Below are positions 24,017 through 32,061 of a stretch of DNA of 35,459 nt, in pieces. The stretch comes from Gluconobacter sp. Gdi. GTDB lineage: Bacteria > Pseudomonadota > Alphaproteobacteria > Acetobacterales > Acetobacteraceae. A program made the translations under genes and the position numbers. The notes beneath the pieces were generated by a model. That model did not search any database, was not told the origin of the DNA, and saw nothing but the letters and a program-made list of their open reading frames with translations. How positions within the stretch are numbered: the first letter of the stretch is position 1; the number at the start of each line of letters is the position of its first letter. The stretch is taken from the NCBI RefSeq assembly GCF_014132155.1, contig NZ_BLJQ01000015.1, positions 1-35,459 of the forward strand, in the 5' to 3' direction.

Positions 24017-25165
24017 CTATATAATGCTCCATTGATACGCGATATGGTCCGCTGGCAGTTTCCCAAAATATTTTGCAATCGCAGCAACACACCGTGCCGA
24101 GGCGTTGCCGTCCCCATAGGGCTGTCCCAGATGAACGCGATCTCCTTGATTGTGTATCTCTACCAGCGCATCAGTGGCATTGTTCAAAATACTTTTCAGA
24201 TCACGGCCAGTTAATTTCGCTACCCCCGTTGAGACGGCTTCAGGACGTTCGGTTACTGTCCTCAGGACCAGAGTTCGTATTCCAAGGGTAGGTCCCTCTT
24301 CTTCAGCGCCGCTACTATCCGAGATAATAAGGGAAGAATTATTGAGAAGATCTACGTATTCTGGATAGGAAAGCGGTTCAATGAGGAACACGTTTTCTAA
24401 TCCTGAAAGCGCCGGAACAAAAGCCTCGCGAACGATGGGGTTTTTGTGGAGAGGAACAACTAAACTGACGTCGTTTAGCCTTGCAATTTCCCGTAGCGCG
24501 CTGGCGACTTCTGCCAAGTCATGCCAACCCTCGCGTCGGTGTGCGGAGGCTATTATTATTGGCTTTTGACGCGATACTATAAATTCGATTTGTTCCGAGC
24601 GCGGTGTTCTATTATTACTGATAAAATTCTGTAGTGCATCAACTACCGTATTTCCTGTCACAAATATAGCATCGCTGTGAATGCCCTCTCTTAGCAAGTT
24701 TGCTCTGGCGCCCTCCGTGGGAGCTAAATGTAGATTAGCTATTTGCCCGACTAATTTACGATTAGCCTCCTCGGGAAATGGAGATCCTGCATGGTGACTG
24801 CGAAGTCCAGCTTCGACATGGATCAGTGGTATCCTATTTTGAAATGCGTATATGGCGCCAGCAAGCGTGGATGCTGTGTCACCGTGAACTATAACTGCGT
24901 CAAGTTCTCCAGGTACTACAGTCGCGTCGAGACCTTCGAGAGCTCTCTGAGTAACCTGGGTGAGACTCTGTCCTGCTCGCATTATTCCGAGATTAATTTG
25001 GGGAATTATACCGAACGCCTCAAACGTCTCATCCGCCATCTCACGATGCTGCCCCGTCGCTATAATTCGAGGACAGAAATTTTTGTCTTCCTGCAGCGCC
25101 GCGTAAAGCGGTGCGCATTTTACGATTTCAGGCCGTGTTCCGATAATGAAAGCTATGTTGATCAT
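24017..25165 (-). CDS. wecB: UDP-GlcNAc 2-epimerase (WecB-like, non-hydrolysing)
   Basis: The 382-residue GT-B-fold enzyme has the family's key boxes: GTRPEIVK at the start, HGDTAST, HVEAGLRS, FPEEANRK, GNTVVDAL and SAHRREGW. They hold the Asp, two Glu and His of the active site. WecB enzymes interconvert UDP-GlcNAc and UDP-ManNAc by eliminating UDP to a 2-acetamidoglucal and adding it back. The usual SDSGG.QEEAP and RDTTERPEA boxes are changed to SDSSGAEEEGP and RTVTERPEA, so nucleotide handling may differ. A GGAGAG ribosome-binding site precedes the ATG. It heads a block with the cupin gene and is divergent from iclR. No surface-polysaccharide genes are nearby, which makes a classical role in cell-surface sugars less likely. 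Confidence 0.88.
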   Translation of the reverse strand: MINIAFIIGTRPEIVKCAPLYAALQEDKNFCPRIIATGQHREMADETFEAFGIIPQINLGIMRAGQSLTQVTQRALEGLDATVVPGELDAVIVHGDTASTLAGAIYAFQNRIPLIHVEAGLRSHHAGSPFPEEANRKLVGQIANLHLAPTEGARANLLREGIHSDAIFVTGNTVVDALQNFISNNRTPRSEQIEFIVSRQKPIIIASAHRREGWHDLAEVASALREIARLNDVSLVVPLHKNPIVREAFVPALSGLENVFLIEPLSYPEYVDLLNNSSLIISDSSGAEEEGPTLGIRTLVLRTVTERPEAVSTGVAKLTGRDLKSILNNATDALVEIHNQGDRVHLGQPYGDGNASARCVAAIAKYFGKLPADHIAYQWSII

Positions 25166-25340
25166 TGGTCTCTCCGTTCTGCTTGATTACCTAGGTGCTC
25201 ATCCAGGAACAGAACTGTGCCGACCAATACGGCACAAACCCACCCTACTCTGAAGAACGGAAGAATGTCAATTTTTATTGCGTACGGACCGGTATGGATA
25301 TATTAAACGTAACCTCTCGCTTGAATGCTGAGGTTTTGAT

Positions 25341-26093
25341 ATGGCGATTATCCAATCGGTGAGTCGAGCTCTCGCAATCCTTGAATCACTCGCGACCCAA
25401 GATCAGGGCTTCAAACTCAGTGAACTTGCTGGCGCTCTGGAACTCGAAGTATCAACTTGTCATAATCTGCTAAAAACCTTAGTGACTCGCGGATATGTCA
25501 TTCGAGATGGCGTTACACGGAATTATAAAATTGCAGGCAAGTTTGGCCAGCCTACTTCTTTAGGCATTCACGATCTTAATCTCCTAGAGGACATCGCATG
25601 TATAGCTCGGGATTACTCTCGAACACCGGGTTTTAACACATATATAGCCCTCCCGGAGCTACACTTAGTGCGCTATGCGAATTCCTTTGTCGACGGCCAT
25701 AACGATCCGCGTAACACTGCGTTCTATAGTGAAAGTATAGGCATACATTCTGCGTCAGCCATATTATTTTTGGCTCACATACGGGTTATGAGATGTCATG
25801 CAGATCTACGAGGTCTTTTGTCGACACCGGCTGTGCAAGCACGCTTGGCTTCAGCTGAGGCGAAGGGTTACGCGTTGGATTTGGGATACTCCGTCGCAGA
25901 TGTCCACGGGGTCGCATCACCCGTATGGCAGCACGGAGAAGTTGTCGCAGCTGTAGGTTTATACGGGTCTCGCCGTCTGTTAGACAGGAAGAAGCTAGAA
26001 CAACATGGTTGGATTCTAATGCGGAGACTGCAAGAAATTGTGGGGAATAATATAAGATTACCGTCACGTCGGGACGGCGAGGTCGGTGATTAG
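25341..26093 (+). CDS. IclR-family transcriptional regulator
   Basis: This 250-residue regulator has an N-terminal winged helix-turn-helix (IIQSVSRALAILESLA, then FKLSELAGALELEVSTCHNLLKTLVTRGYV) and a C-terminal effector domain with the IclR ending GVASPVWQHGEVVAAVGLYG. The start is the ATG at 25341, behind a modest TGAGG. It is divergent from wecB across 175 bp, so the wecB-cupin block is the probable target. IclR proteins usually sense sugars or aromatic acids, which fits the proposed sugar chemistry, but the effector is not predictable. The 240 bp after its stop, up to the relaxase gene, show nothing I can name. Confidence 0.9.
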   Translation: MAIIQSVSRALAILESLATQDQGFKLSELAGALELEVSTCHNLLKTLVTRGYVIRDGVTRNYKIAGKFGQPTSLGIHDLNLLEDIACIARDYSRTPGFNTYIALPELHLVRYANSFVDGHNDPRNTAFYSESIGIHSASAILFLAHIRVMRCHADLRGLLSTPAVQARLASAEAKGYALDLGYSVADVHGVASPVWQHGEVVAAVGLYGSRRLLDRKKLEQHGWILMRRLQEIVGNNIRLPSRRDGEVGD

Positions 26094-26333
26094 TGATATT
26101 TGTACATGTAATTCTGCGGGAAGCAGCAGGCATTAACTAGCTAGATTTCAGCATCTGCGGAATAAGCGAAATTTATGGAATGAATTGCGCTGTTGTCAAC
26201 GGGCGGCATGAGCCGGTGAATGGCTTAAAAGCAAGTCAGCAATGTTCTTTTTTGTCCCACGAAAATTTTTGTCATCCACGCTCTAGAGGTAGAAGGTCAG
26301 CTTAGATGCGCAAGTGACTTAATGTCGCAGGCT

Positions 26334-28070
26334 TTACATCCCGATCGCTATTATTCGCTTTTTTGAAAATTCCCACGCGATTGCCCCACTTCCCCGCGTT
26401 GTTCCGGAGACCGCCTTTCCGATTTGCTTGTCAATCGCTGGCGTCCATGGAACTAACTGAAACCCCAGTCCGTTGTCGATCATCGCGTATCGTCCCGACG
26501 CTAGAGTGATGCGCTGACGATAAACACCAGCCACGTTGTCACCCGGCGCAACGGGATCGAACGGCCTTCCTTCCTGCCGCGCGAGTTTCTCCCCGGCAGC
26601 CCTCAGCTCGCGCTCTCGAAGCGTGGACAGCAAACCCCGCTCGAACCTGACACGTTCCCCGTCCCGCTGCGCGAGCCCTTCCCGCACGAGATGATCCGCA
26701 CGTCGACGCATCGCGTCCCGCACCTCCGCCCCGAAGCCGCCACCCAGTTCTGGCGGTTCGTTGGCCAAGGCCTGTCTGTCCAGCCATGTGGCCCCCTGCG
26801 CCTCTACCTGCTGCTCCAGCGTGAAGTCCGACCGCACCGCCAGCGCGATCCGACTTCGCCCTTTCGCGTCCTCGAACCGGCGCAGTTCGAGGATCGCTCC
26901 CATCGGTGCGTCGGTGGTCGCTTCCAGGCTGGGAAGATGCACATGATGGGTTCGTCCGTCGATCCCGTCTACTACCGCAAAGGCCGTGCCCTTCAACTCG
27001 TCATCAAGCCCGCGCCCGACCAGTCTGCCGAGGACAGGATGCTCCGCTTCGTCGCTCGCCAGCACCCACGACGCTTGCGGTCGTTCCACACCCTGTTCGG
27101 CAAGGCCACGATGAATCCGTTTGATGATGTCGTTGCGTTGCCCCATTTCACGCAATGTCGCCTCGGCGTGCTCCTCCAGCGCCCAGCGGCCCAGTTCGAT
27201 CTGCCGCGCCAGCCCCAGTCCTTCCAGGCGCCGGAGACGGCCGACCTTGAGCACCTCGAACGTGTCGGGCCGCCGATCCGGTGAGGGGCGCATATCAATG
27301 AGTCCATGTTCACCCGCATCGCGCTGAAGCTGCCGATCGAGTTGCGTCCAGCGGTCGGCCTCGACCTGGCGCTCAACGGCGCGCCGAATCTCCACATCGT
27401 TGCGCAGACCGAGTTCGCGGGTCACGAGTTCCTGCGCACGACCCCGCATGCCTTCCCGGATGTAATCGCGCGCGATCACCAGGTCCTCGCCGTCTTGGGC
27501 CTTGCCCCGCACGATGACATGAATGTGGGGATGCTCAGTGTTCCAGTGATCGACGGCCACCCAGTCGAGCTTCGTGCCAAGATCGTGCTCAGCCTGCGTC
27601 ATCAGGTCGCGCGTGAAGCGCTTCAGATCCTGCATCTCCACGGCATCATCCGGGGAAACGATGAAGCGGAAATGATGACGATCATCGGCGCACCGCTCGG
27701 CGAAAGCTTTGGGATCGACCTCGTCCTGCTCGGGGCCGAACAGCTTCGCCTTCTCGCCATCCTGTGTCACACCCTCGCGCCGCAGATACCGGAGATGCGG
27801 AGTCAGTGGTGCTGCGCGCGGTCCATGCTTCACAACGCGCGCCTTGATCACCACCCCGCGTGAGCGACTGGTGAGGAAACGGTTGGCATGCGCGCTCGCC
27901 ACACGGCCGCGCCCGAAGGTCGAGCGACCACCACCGCCCTGCCTCCCTCGTCCCATGCCCCCCGCCCGCTGAGTGGCCGCCAGCGCCTGGGCAATGAAGG
28001 GCCGTGCCCGCTGGGTGCCGGGCGAGCGGATGCGACCCGGTCGAACCCGGAAATCGTCGTCTTTTGTCAT
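26334..28070 (-). CDS. rlxS: RlxS/VirD2-type relaxase with DUF3363 domain
   Basis: The 578-residue relaxase would nick oriT and pilot the strand into a recipient. The start is at MTKDDDFRVRPGRIR, the usual N-terminus. A basic Gly-rich segment (GGMGRGRQGGGGRSTFGRG) precedes HLRYLRREG, with the likely nicking Tyr, then DRHHFRFIVSPDDA and the histidine motif HPHIHVIVRG. The rest is the DUF3363 domain, with DGIDGRTHHVHLPSLEAT, then VYRQRITLASGRYAMIDNGLGFQLVPW and an end close to the family's. Length is normal, unlike the truncated copy at 92-1063. It is the last gene of the module B operon, separated from the transglycosylase by 247 bp that may hold oriT. Confidence 0.92.
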   Translation of the reverse strand: MTKDDDFRVRPGRIRSPGTQRARPFIAQALAATQRAGGMGRGRQGGGGRSTFGRGRVASAHANRFLTSRSRGVVIKARVVKHGPRAAPLTPHLRYLRREGVTQDGEKAKLFGPEQDEVDPKAFAERCADDRHHFRFIVSPDDAVEMQDLKRFTRDLMTQAEHDLGTKLDWVAVDHWNTEHPHIHVIVRGKAQDGEDLVIARDYIREGMRGRAQELVTRELGLRNDVEIRRAVERQVEADRWTQLDRQLQRDAGEHGLIDMRPSPDRRPDTFEVLKVGRLRRLEGLGLARQIELGRWALEEHAEATLREMGQRNDIIKRIHRGLAEQGVERPQASWVLASDEAEHPVLGRLVGRGLDDELKGTAFAVVDGIDGRTHHVHLPSLEATTDAPMGAILELRRFEDAKGRSRIALAVRSDFTLEQQVEAQGATWLDRQALANEPPELGGGFGAEVRDAMRRRADHLVREGLAQRDGERVRFERGLLSTLRERELRAAGEKLARQEGRPFDPVAPGDNVAGVYRQRITLASGRYAMIDNGLGFQLVPWTPAIDKQIGKAVSGTTRGSGAIAWEFSKKRIIAIGM

Positions 28071-28080
28071 GGAAATCCCC

Positions 28081-28152
28081 GCGAGGTGCGCAAAATGGCC
28101 GGAAACCGCCAGAAACGGGGAGAAGCAGGCTTCAGAGCGGCCCGCACCTCGC
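28081..28152. other. Candidate oriT region, module B
   Basis: GCGAGGTGCG (28081-28090) and CGCACCTCGC (28143-28152) form a perfect 10-bp inverted repeat around 52 bp, starting 11 bp upstream of the relaxase start. Placement matches oriT of related ICEs as I recall it. The repeat sequence differs from the module A hairpins, which would give each relaxase its own site. The nick position is not visible. The rest of the gap to 28317 contains C-rich runs and no gene. Confidence 0.4.
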
Positions 28153-28317
28153 AGAGGGGGCCAGAAATCCGCAGAAATTCGCCACAAAACCACCCCCAAC
28201 CGAGACGCACATCGCGGCTTTTATCCTGCCTATACGCAACCCCCTCCCCCAGCGTCCTTCTGTGCCCATCCAAACCCGGACGTAGCAACGAGGCAGGAGC
28301 CAGCATGCACCATGCCG

Positions 28318-28983
28318 TCATGGTCCATCCCTCCAGCCGACCGAAACGAAGAGATCCGATGGTGAAGCTGGTGGGACAAGGCTCACACCGGTCGTCATCG
28401 TCCCACTCGTTGAAGCCCGCACAGGACCGACGAACAGCTTCTCACTGGGAATGTGCGAGACTGGCGAAGCCTCCGGCAGTTGACGAAGAAATGTCGAAAC
28501 AGCGTTGTCCCCCATCCGCCGTGCGACCGCAGTCACGTAAGCCCGCGTCTCGTCGGGCAGCGGTCGACCGGTCGCCAGATGCTCGTCATAGCGTCCGGGA
28601 CCGGCGTTATAGGCGGCCAGAAACCCGGCGTCCCCGTAGCGGTCGTGCAGCCAGCGCAGATAGGCGGCGCCGGCGACGATGTTGTCGTGCGGGTCGAACG
28701 GATCGGCGCCGAGATTGAGGGTATGGCGCAGGTCACGCCACGTGCCGGGCATGATCTGCATCAGCCCCATAGCGCCCGCCGACGATATGGCATGCCGATC
28801 GCCGCCGCTCTCGATGCGCAGCACGCCGCGGATCCATGACGGCGGGATAGCAGCCTGACGGGCCGCCTCCCGCACCAGCGCGTCGAAATCCTGTGCATGC
28901 CCCGGAACCGGCGAGAGCGCCAGCGCGAGCCCGAACCGGGCGACCGTCAGGGCGCCCCATCGACAGTAAACCGTTCTCGACAT
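28318..28983 (-). CDS. Lytic transglycosylase, module B
   Basis: The 221-residue periplasmic peptidoglycan lyase has a signal peptide over residues 1-30 (FGLALALSPVPGHA, then QDF). The catalytic Glu58 lies in RIESGGDRH, followed by SSAGAMGLMQIMPGTW and FLAAYNAGPGRYDEHL. The start overlaps the stop of the upstream DPPY gene as TGATG, so they are coupled. It matches the module A enzyme in size and motif spacing and differs mainly in the signal peptide and the C-terminal tail, which is Ser/Pro-rich here. The tail may contact other transfer proteins, an inference. Confidence 0.9.
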   Translation of the reverse strand: MSRTVYCRWGALTVARFGLALALSPVPGHAQDFDALVREAARQAAIPPSWIRGVLRIESGGDRHAISSAGAMGLMQIMPGTWRDLRHTLNLGADPFDPHDNIVAGAAYLRWLHDRYGDAGFLAAYNAGPGRYDEHLATGRPLPDETRAYVTAVARRMGDNAVSTFLRQLPEASPVSHIPSEKLFVGPVRASTSGTMTTGVSLVPPASPSDLFVSVGWRDGP

Positions 28984-29579
28984 CACAAATCCTCCGGCAT
29001 GAGCATGTCCAGCGGTGAATCATCCGGGTGACGTTTCGGCGGCGAGAGGGAGAGTTGTGGCAGGACGAAGTTCCGTCGCCACGACTCCCATGCCCGGGTC
29101 ACCGCTCCGGTGCCGGGGTAGAGATCGTCCAGCGCGTCATCCGGATGGGCGCCCAGCAACTCGAACGCCCAGTGACACACGGCGTCGGGTTTGGCGCCGG
29201 TCAGTCCGCGACGCAGGGTGATGCTCTCCTGAATCCAGTCCCGCATCACCAGGCGACGGCTGACGACAGGACGCCGCGCCGCCTTGATGATGACCGGCTC
29301 CCACGCATAGGCGACCGGAACATTGCGCTTGAAGGCGGCGAAGCCCTTGACCCACACCATCCAGCGCGCGCCGGTGTCCATGACGAGCGGCGCCAGCGTG
29401 GCGATCGACGCCGGTGTCGCGGCGGCATGCAGCACCCAGCCGTCATAGGTCGCGTCGAGGTGCCGCACGAGTGCCGCGTGATCGACCTCGCCCGCGTAGT
29501 CCGGCTGTCCGCGATAGAGGTGGGCGCAGTTCACGTAGGGCGGGTCGGCATAGCCGAGCCGGAGACGGACGCGCGTCAT
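28983..29579 (-). CDS. DNA methylase-like protein with DPPY motif
   Basis: This 198-residue protein begins MTRVRLRLGYADPPYVNCAH, with the catalytic DPPY of amino-methyltransferases very near the N-terminus. Later it has VHAAATPASI-like sequence (WVLHAAATPAS), WMVWVKGFAAF and DLYPGTGAVTRAWE, in which PGTG resembles the cofactor-binding loop. It fits the short phage-type DNA methylases (MT-A70-like or D12-like); the exact group is uncertain. It overlaps DUF736 by ATGA and the transglycosylase by TGATG, so it belongs to the transfer operon. Module A lacks it. With the methylase at 31071-31814 the module carries two methylases and no restriction enzyme, suggesting anti-restriction during transfer. 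Confidence 0.7.
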   Translation of the reverse strand: MTRVRLRLGYADPPYVNCAHLYRGQPDYAGEVDHAALVRHLDATYDGWVLHAAATPASIATLAPLVMDTGARWMVWVKGFAAFKRNVPVAYAWEPVIIKAARRPVVSRRLVMRDWIQESITLRRGLTGAKPDAVCHWAFELLGAHPDDALDDLYPGTGAVTRAWESWRRNFVLPQLSLSPPKRHPDDSPLDMLMPEDL

Positions 29580-29917
29580 TCCCGGCCTCCCTGACGCTTG
29601 GCGGCGCGCGTCCAGACGAGGTTCCAGACACGACCGCCGCGACCGGCCTGAAACAGGGTGGCGCGGATCGGCTGGGCGAGCGACGGATCGTCCAACAGCA
29701 CCACGACGTATTCGCCGGCGCGTTCCCCGGTGCGGGTCCAGCCTGCCCCTATCTCGGGCGCCTCGGCGTTGTCACCGAGATGGATGCGATAGTCGGGCGC
29801 GTTCTCCGCGTCCGTGTTCTCGGCTCGCGCGAAGGTCAGTTCCGCGTCGAGGGAGAGTGTGCGCAGGCGGCCGGCGAAGCCGCTCGCCGTGCGCGTGAAG
29901 ACACCGATGTGGGTCAT
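29576..29917 (-). CDS. DUF736 family protein, module B
   Basis: This is a 113-residue DUF736 protein: MTHIGVFTRTASGFAGRLRTL, then NAPDYRIHLGD, EIGAGWTRTGERAGEYVVVLLDDP and a final RVWNLVWTR. The function of the family is unknown. It lies 54 bp after traF and overlaps the DPPY gene by four bases. It keeps the module A order traF-DUF736, but the methylase-like gene has been inserted after it. Another family member is cut off at the window's right end, so module B probably carries two. Confidence 0.88.
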   Translation of the reverse strand: MTHIGVFTRTASGFAGRLRTLSLDAELTFARAENTDAENAPDYRIHLGDNAEAPEIGAGWTRTGERAGEYVVVLLDDPSLAQPIRATLFQAGRGGRVWNLVWTRAAKRQGGRE

Positions 29918-29971
29918 GGGTTGAGAGCTTTCGTGTCAGGGATTGTGAAAAGGTCTGGCGACGTCACGACG

Positions 29972-30601
29972 TCACTCGAGCGGCGGCTCGGGCGGCCGCT
30001 GAACCGCTGGACGCACCAGCATCGTGGGGAACCGTGGTCGCGGGTCCGGCAGATCCGGAAGCGCTGCGAACTGCGGAGGCGGTGGCTCTGCCTCGCCCGT
30101 GCGCAGGTAGACAGGGGTGGCACGACCGATCACGGTGTCGGCCGACAGGACACCGAAATAGCGTCCGTCGAGACTGGCCGGGACCGCCGAGTTCATGACG
30201 AAGACCTGCCCCGGCGCGAGATGACGGCACCCTCGCCACCCGGGTAGCGGACGCCCCCGATGGTCAACGGCTTTGGCCTCTCCGACCGTCTTCCCGTCGA
30301 TGGTGACACGCAGGCCGACACGACAGACGGTCTGACCGGCGAGTGCTGCAACCGGCTTGAGCAGCGGCACGCCGAAGGGCAGATAGCCGCGCGTCGCCAG
30401 CAGCGTCGCGTCGCGCTCGGGCAGATGCAGCGCCACGATGTCGCCGACGCGCAGAGCGGCCGTCGGCGTGACCCGATACAGCCCGACCGGCACGCTGGCG
30501 GTGGCGTTCCACATCCAGTGTGGCGTGGGCGAGATACCGATCGTCGCCAGTGTCGTGAGTGCTGCGAAATAGGTGGTGAACAACCAGCCGCGCCGGGTCA
30601 T
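29972..30601 (-). CDS. traF: TraF-like S26 signal peptidase, module B
   Basis: The 209-residue membrane peptidase is likely to mature the pilin. After an N-terminal membrane segment (TTYFAALTTLATIGI) comes WNATASVPVGLYRV, with Ser36 in the nucleophile position. The lysine lies in PLLKPVAALAGQ, and MNSAVPASLDGRYFG is the late family box. The start (MTRRGWLF) overlaps the DUF2840 stop as ATGA. A Pro-rich C-terminal tail (PPPPQFAALPDLPDP, then QRPPEPPLE) is longer than in the module A copy. The tail might face the periplasm and contact cell-wall partners, an inference. Confidence 0.9.
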   Translation of the reverse strand: MTRRGWLFTTYFAALTTLATIGISPTPHWMWNATASVPVGLYRVTPTAALRVGDIVALHLPERDATLLATRGYLPFGVPLLKPVAALAGQTVCRVGLRVTIDGKTVGEAKAVDHRGRPLPGWRGCRHLAPGQVFVMNSAVPASLDGRYFGVLSADTVIGRATPVYLRTGEAEPPPPQFAALPDLPDPRPRFPTMLVRPAVQRPPEPPLE

Positions 30602-31074
30602 GACGCGGTTCTCCGCCATAGCCACGCCTCATGGCGGGCGCGGCAGTAAAGAGGGGGCGGCAGCCCGGCCCGCAGTCGCGCGTCGAGATCGCGCCAGTAG
30701 TCCGGGCAGACAGTGCGCGGGTCAAACGGCTGCCGTTCGATGCGAGTGATAGCATCGAGCACCGCGCGAACCGGCCCGTCGCCGGTCTGACGCAGCAGCC
30801 TGTCGGCAGCGCCCGTGATCCATGGCAGAACGGCGCATGGCTCGCCCGGCGGCATGGCTCGCACAATGTCGATGGACACCGTGACGGCGCCCGTGTCGCT
30901 GGCAAGCCAGCGCATCAGGGCAAACACATCGCCTGCTGCGAAACTCACGCGGCGCCTGTGGCGATCAATTCTGACGCTGGTCTCGGGGATGCCGAAACGC
31001 AGCCAGTGTTCGATGCGGGTCTCGATCCAGACCAGATCGAGCTGCGCACCGGTAGGAGCGCGAAGATCGTTCAT
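30598..31074 (-). CDS. DUF2840 family protein, module B
   Basis: The 158-residue DUF2840 protein is of unknown function. Blocks shared with the module A copy are DLVWIETRIEHWLRFG, RRRVSFAAGDVFALMRWLASDTGA, PPGEPCAVLPWI and CRARHEAWLWRR. Its ATG overlaps the stop of the methylase gene, and its stop overlaps the traF start. The chain is therefore coupled from methylase to traF. In module A the gene before it is repA, so the methylase has been placed between repA and DUF2840 here. Confidence 0.85.
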   Translation of the reverse strand: MNDLRAPTGAQLDLVWIETRIEHWLRFGIPETSVRIDRHRRRVSFAAGDVFALMRWLASDTGAVTVSIDIVRAMPPGEPCAVLPWITGAADRLLRQTGDGPVRAVLDAITRIERQPFDPRTVCPDYWRDLDARLRAGLPPPLYCRARHEAWLWRRTAS

Positions 31075-31814
31075 GACGGTTCTCCGACGGGAAAGGGAAG
31101 GATGGTGGCAAGGCGATCGCGGGCGCGCCGCGCCATGTCCGGGTCGATTTCGCAACCGACATAGCGGCGGCCGGCCAGCCGGCAGGCGACGCCGGCCGCG
31201 CCGGACCCGGCGAACCAGTCGCCGACGAGGCCGTCAGGCGGGCAGCTCACGCGCACCAGCAGGTCGAGCAGCGGCACCGGCTTTTCGGTGGGGTGGATGG
31301 CACGACCATGAACGTTGCGGAAACGCTGCACGGAGCGGGCGAGACGCGGGCCGCCGTCGAGGCTGCGATAGGTGCATGCCGCGATGGCGCCGGTGTGCGG
31401 CGGCCGGTGCTTACGGCGCACCGTCCGCGCCCGGGCGTCGTCCGTGGTAGCCACTTCGTTGTAGATGTCCTGCCATCGGGCGGTCGCGGGATAGAACTGC
31501 ACGATCAGTTCGTGAACACGCCGGAAGCGGTCAGCGTGAAACACGCTGCCGTTCTGCTTCTCCCAGACGATTTCCTGCGCGTGCCGCAGCCGGGCGACCC
31601 GGAAGTCCGTCTCGGTCGCCATGAAGCTGCGCAGGGAACCGAACACCCACAGCGAACCGGACGGCGTCAGGGCTTGTGCTGCCAGCGGCAGCCAGCCCTC
31701 GACCCGCCGATCCCACGACAGGGAGGTCTCGCCGTAGGGCGGGTCGGCAAGGATCAGGTCATACGGTCCCTGCGCCGGCATGAGGTCGCGGCAGTCGCCG
31801 CAGAGCAGCGTCAT
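31071..31814 (-). CDS. DNA methyltransferase (beta class), module B
   Basis: The 247-residue DNA amino-methyltransferase begins MTLLCGDCRDLMPAQGPYDLILADPPYGE, placing DPPY at about residue 26, and the cofactor motif DWFAGSGAAGVAC follows late, the beta-class order. HPTEKPVPLLDLLV is the usual box before it. An RBS GGAGACATCGCC fits the chosen ATG, and the longer upstream frame is unlikely. It shares layout but little sequence with the module A methylase (9152-9832). There is no endonuclease nearby. Its position inside the transfer operon, right after repA, points to protection of element DNA in a new host. Confidence 0.88.
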   Translation of the reverse strand: MTLLCGDCRDLMPAQGPYDLILADPPYGETSLSWDRRVEGWLPLAAQALTPSGSLWVFGSLRSFMATETDFRVARLRHAQEIVWEKQNGSVFHADRFRRVHELIVQFYPATARWQDIYNEVATTDDARARTVRRKHRPPHTGAIAACTYRSLDGGPRLARSVQRFRNVHGRAIHPTEKPVPLLDLLVRVSCPPDGLVGDWFAGSGAAGVACRLAGRRYVGCEIDPDMARRARDRLATILPFPVGEPS

Positions 31815-32007
31815 GGCGATGTCTCCGCAGCGCCCTGCCCGCGTCGTCCGCTCAATTGGCGGCCACGGCTCTGACGAGGTGGAACAGGAGACGGGAAAAA
31901 CGGACCGTTCCCGATATTGGTTCGGCGTATGTCGCAGCCCTGCGGCACGAAGAAGATCGCACGCCATGGGCCATGCATAGGGTCGCGCGCGGTACACATG
32001 TACAAAG

Positions 32008-32025
32008 AGAGTCTATTTAGACTCT
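32008..32025. repeat. Inverted AGAGTCTA repeat beside repA, module B
   Basis: AGAGTCTA and TAGACTCT are exact inverse copies two bases apart, about 40 bp beyond the repA stop. Module A has the same core within the repA 3' end (3496-3518). Conservation of the DNA motif between diverged modules, once coding and once non-coding, suggests a protein-binding site. From here to 31815 the gap holds no gene I can support. Confidence 0.55.
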
Positions 32026-32061
32026 TTAGAGAGAGACGATTTGTCATTGTTTTGCAGTCCC

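Noticed and set aside
25166-25340. Possible IclR operator (ACCGGT-centred dyad) between wecB and iclR
   Set aside because: The symmetry is short and imperfect, and promoter boxes could not be placed with reasonable spacing.
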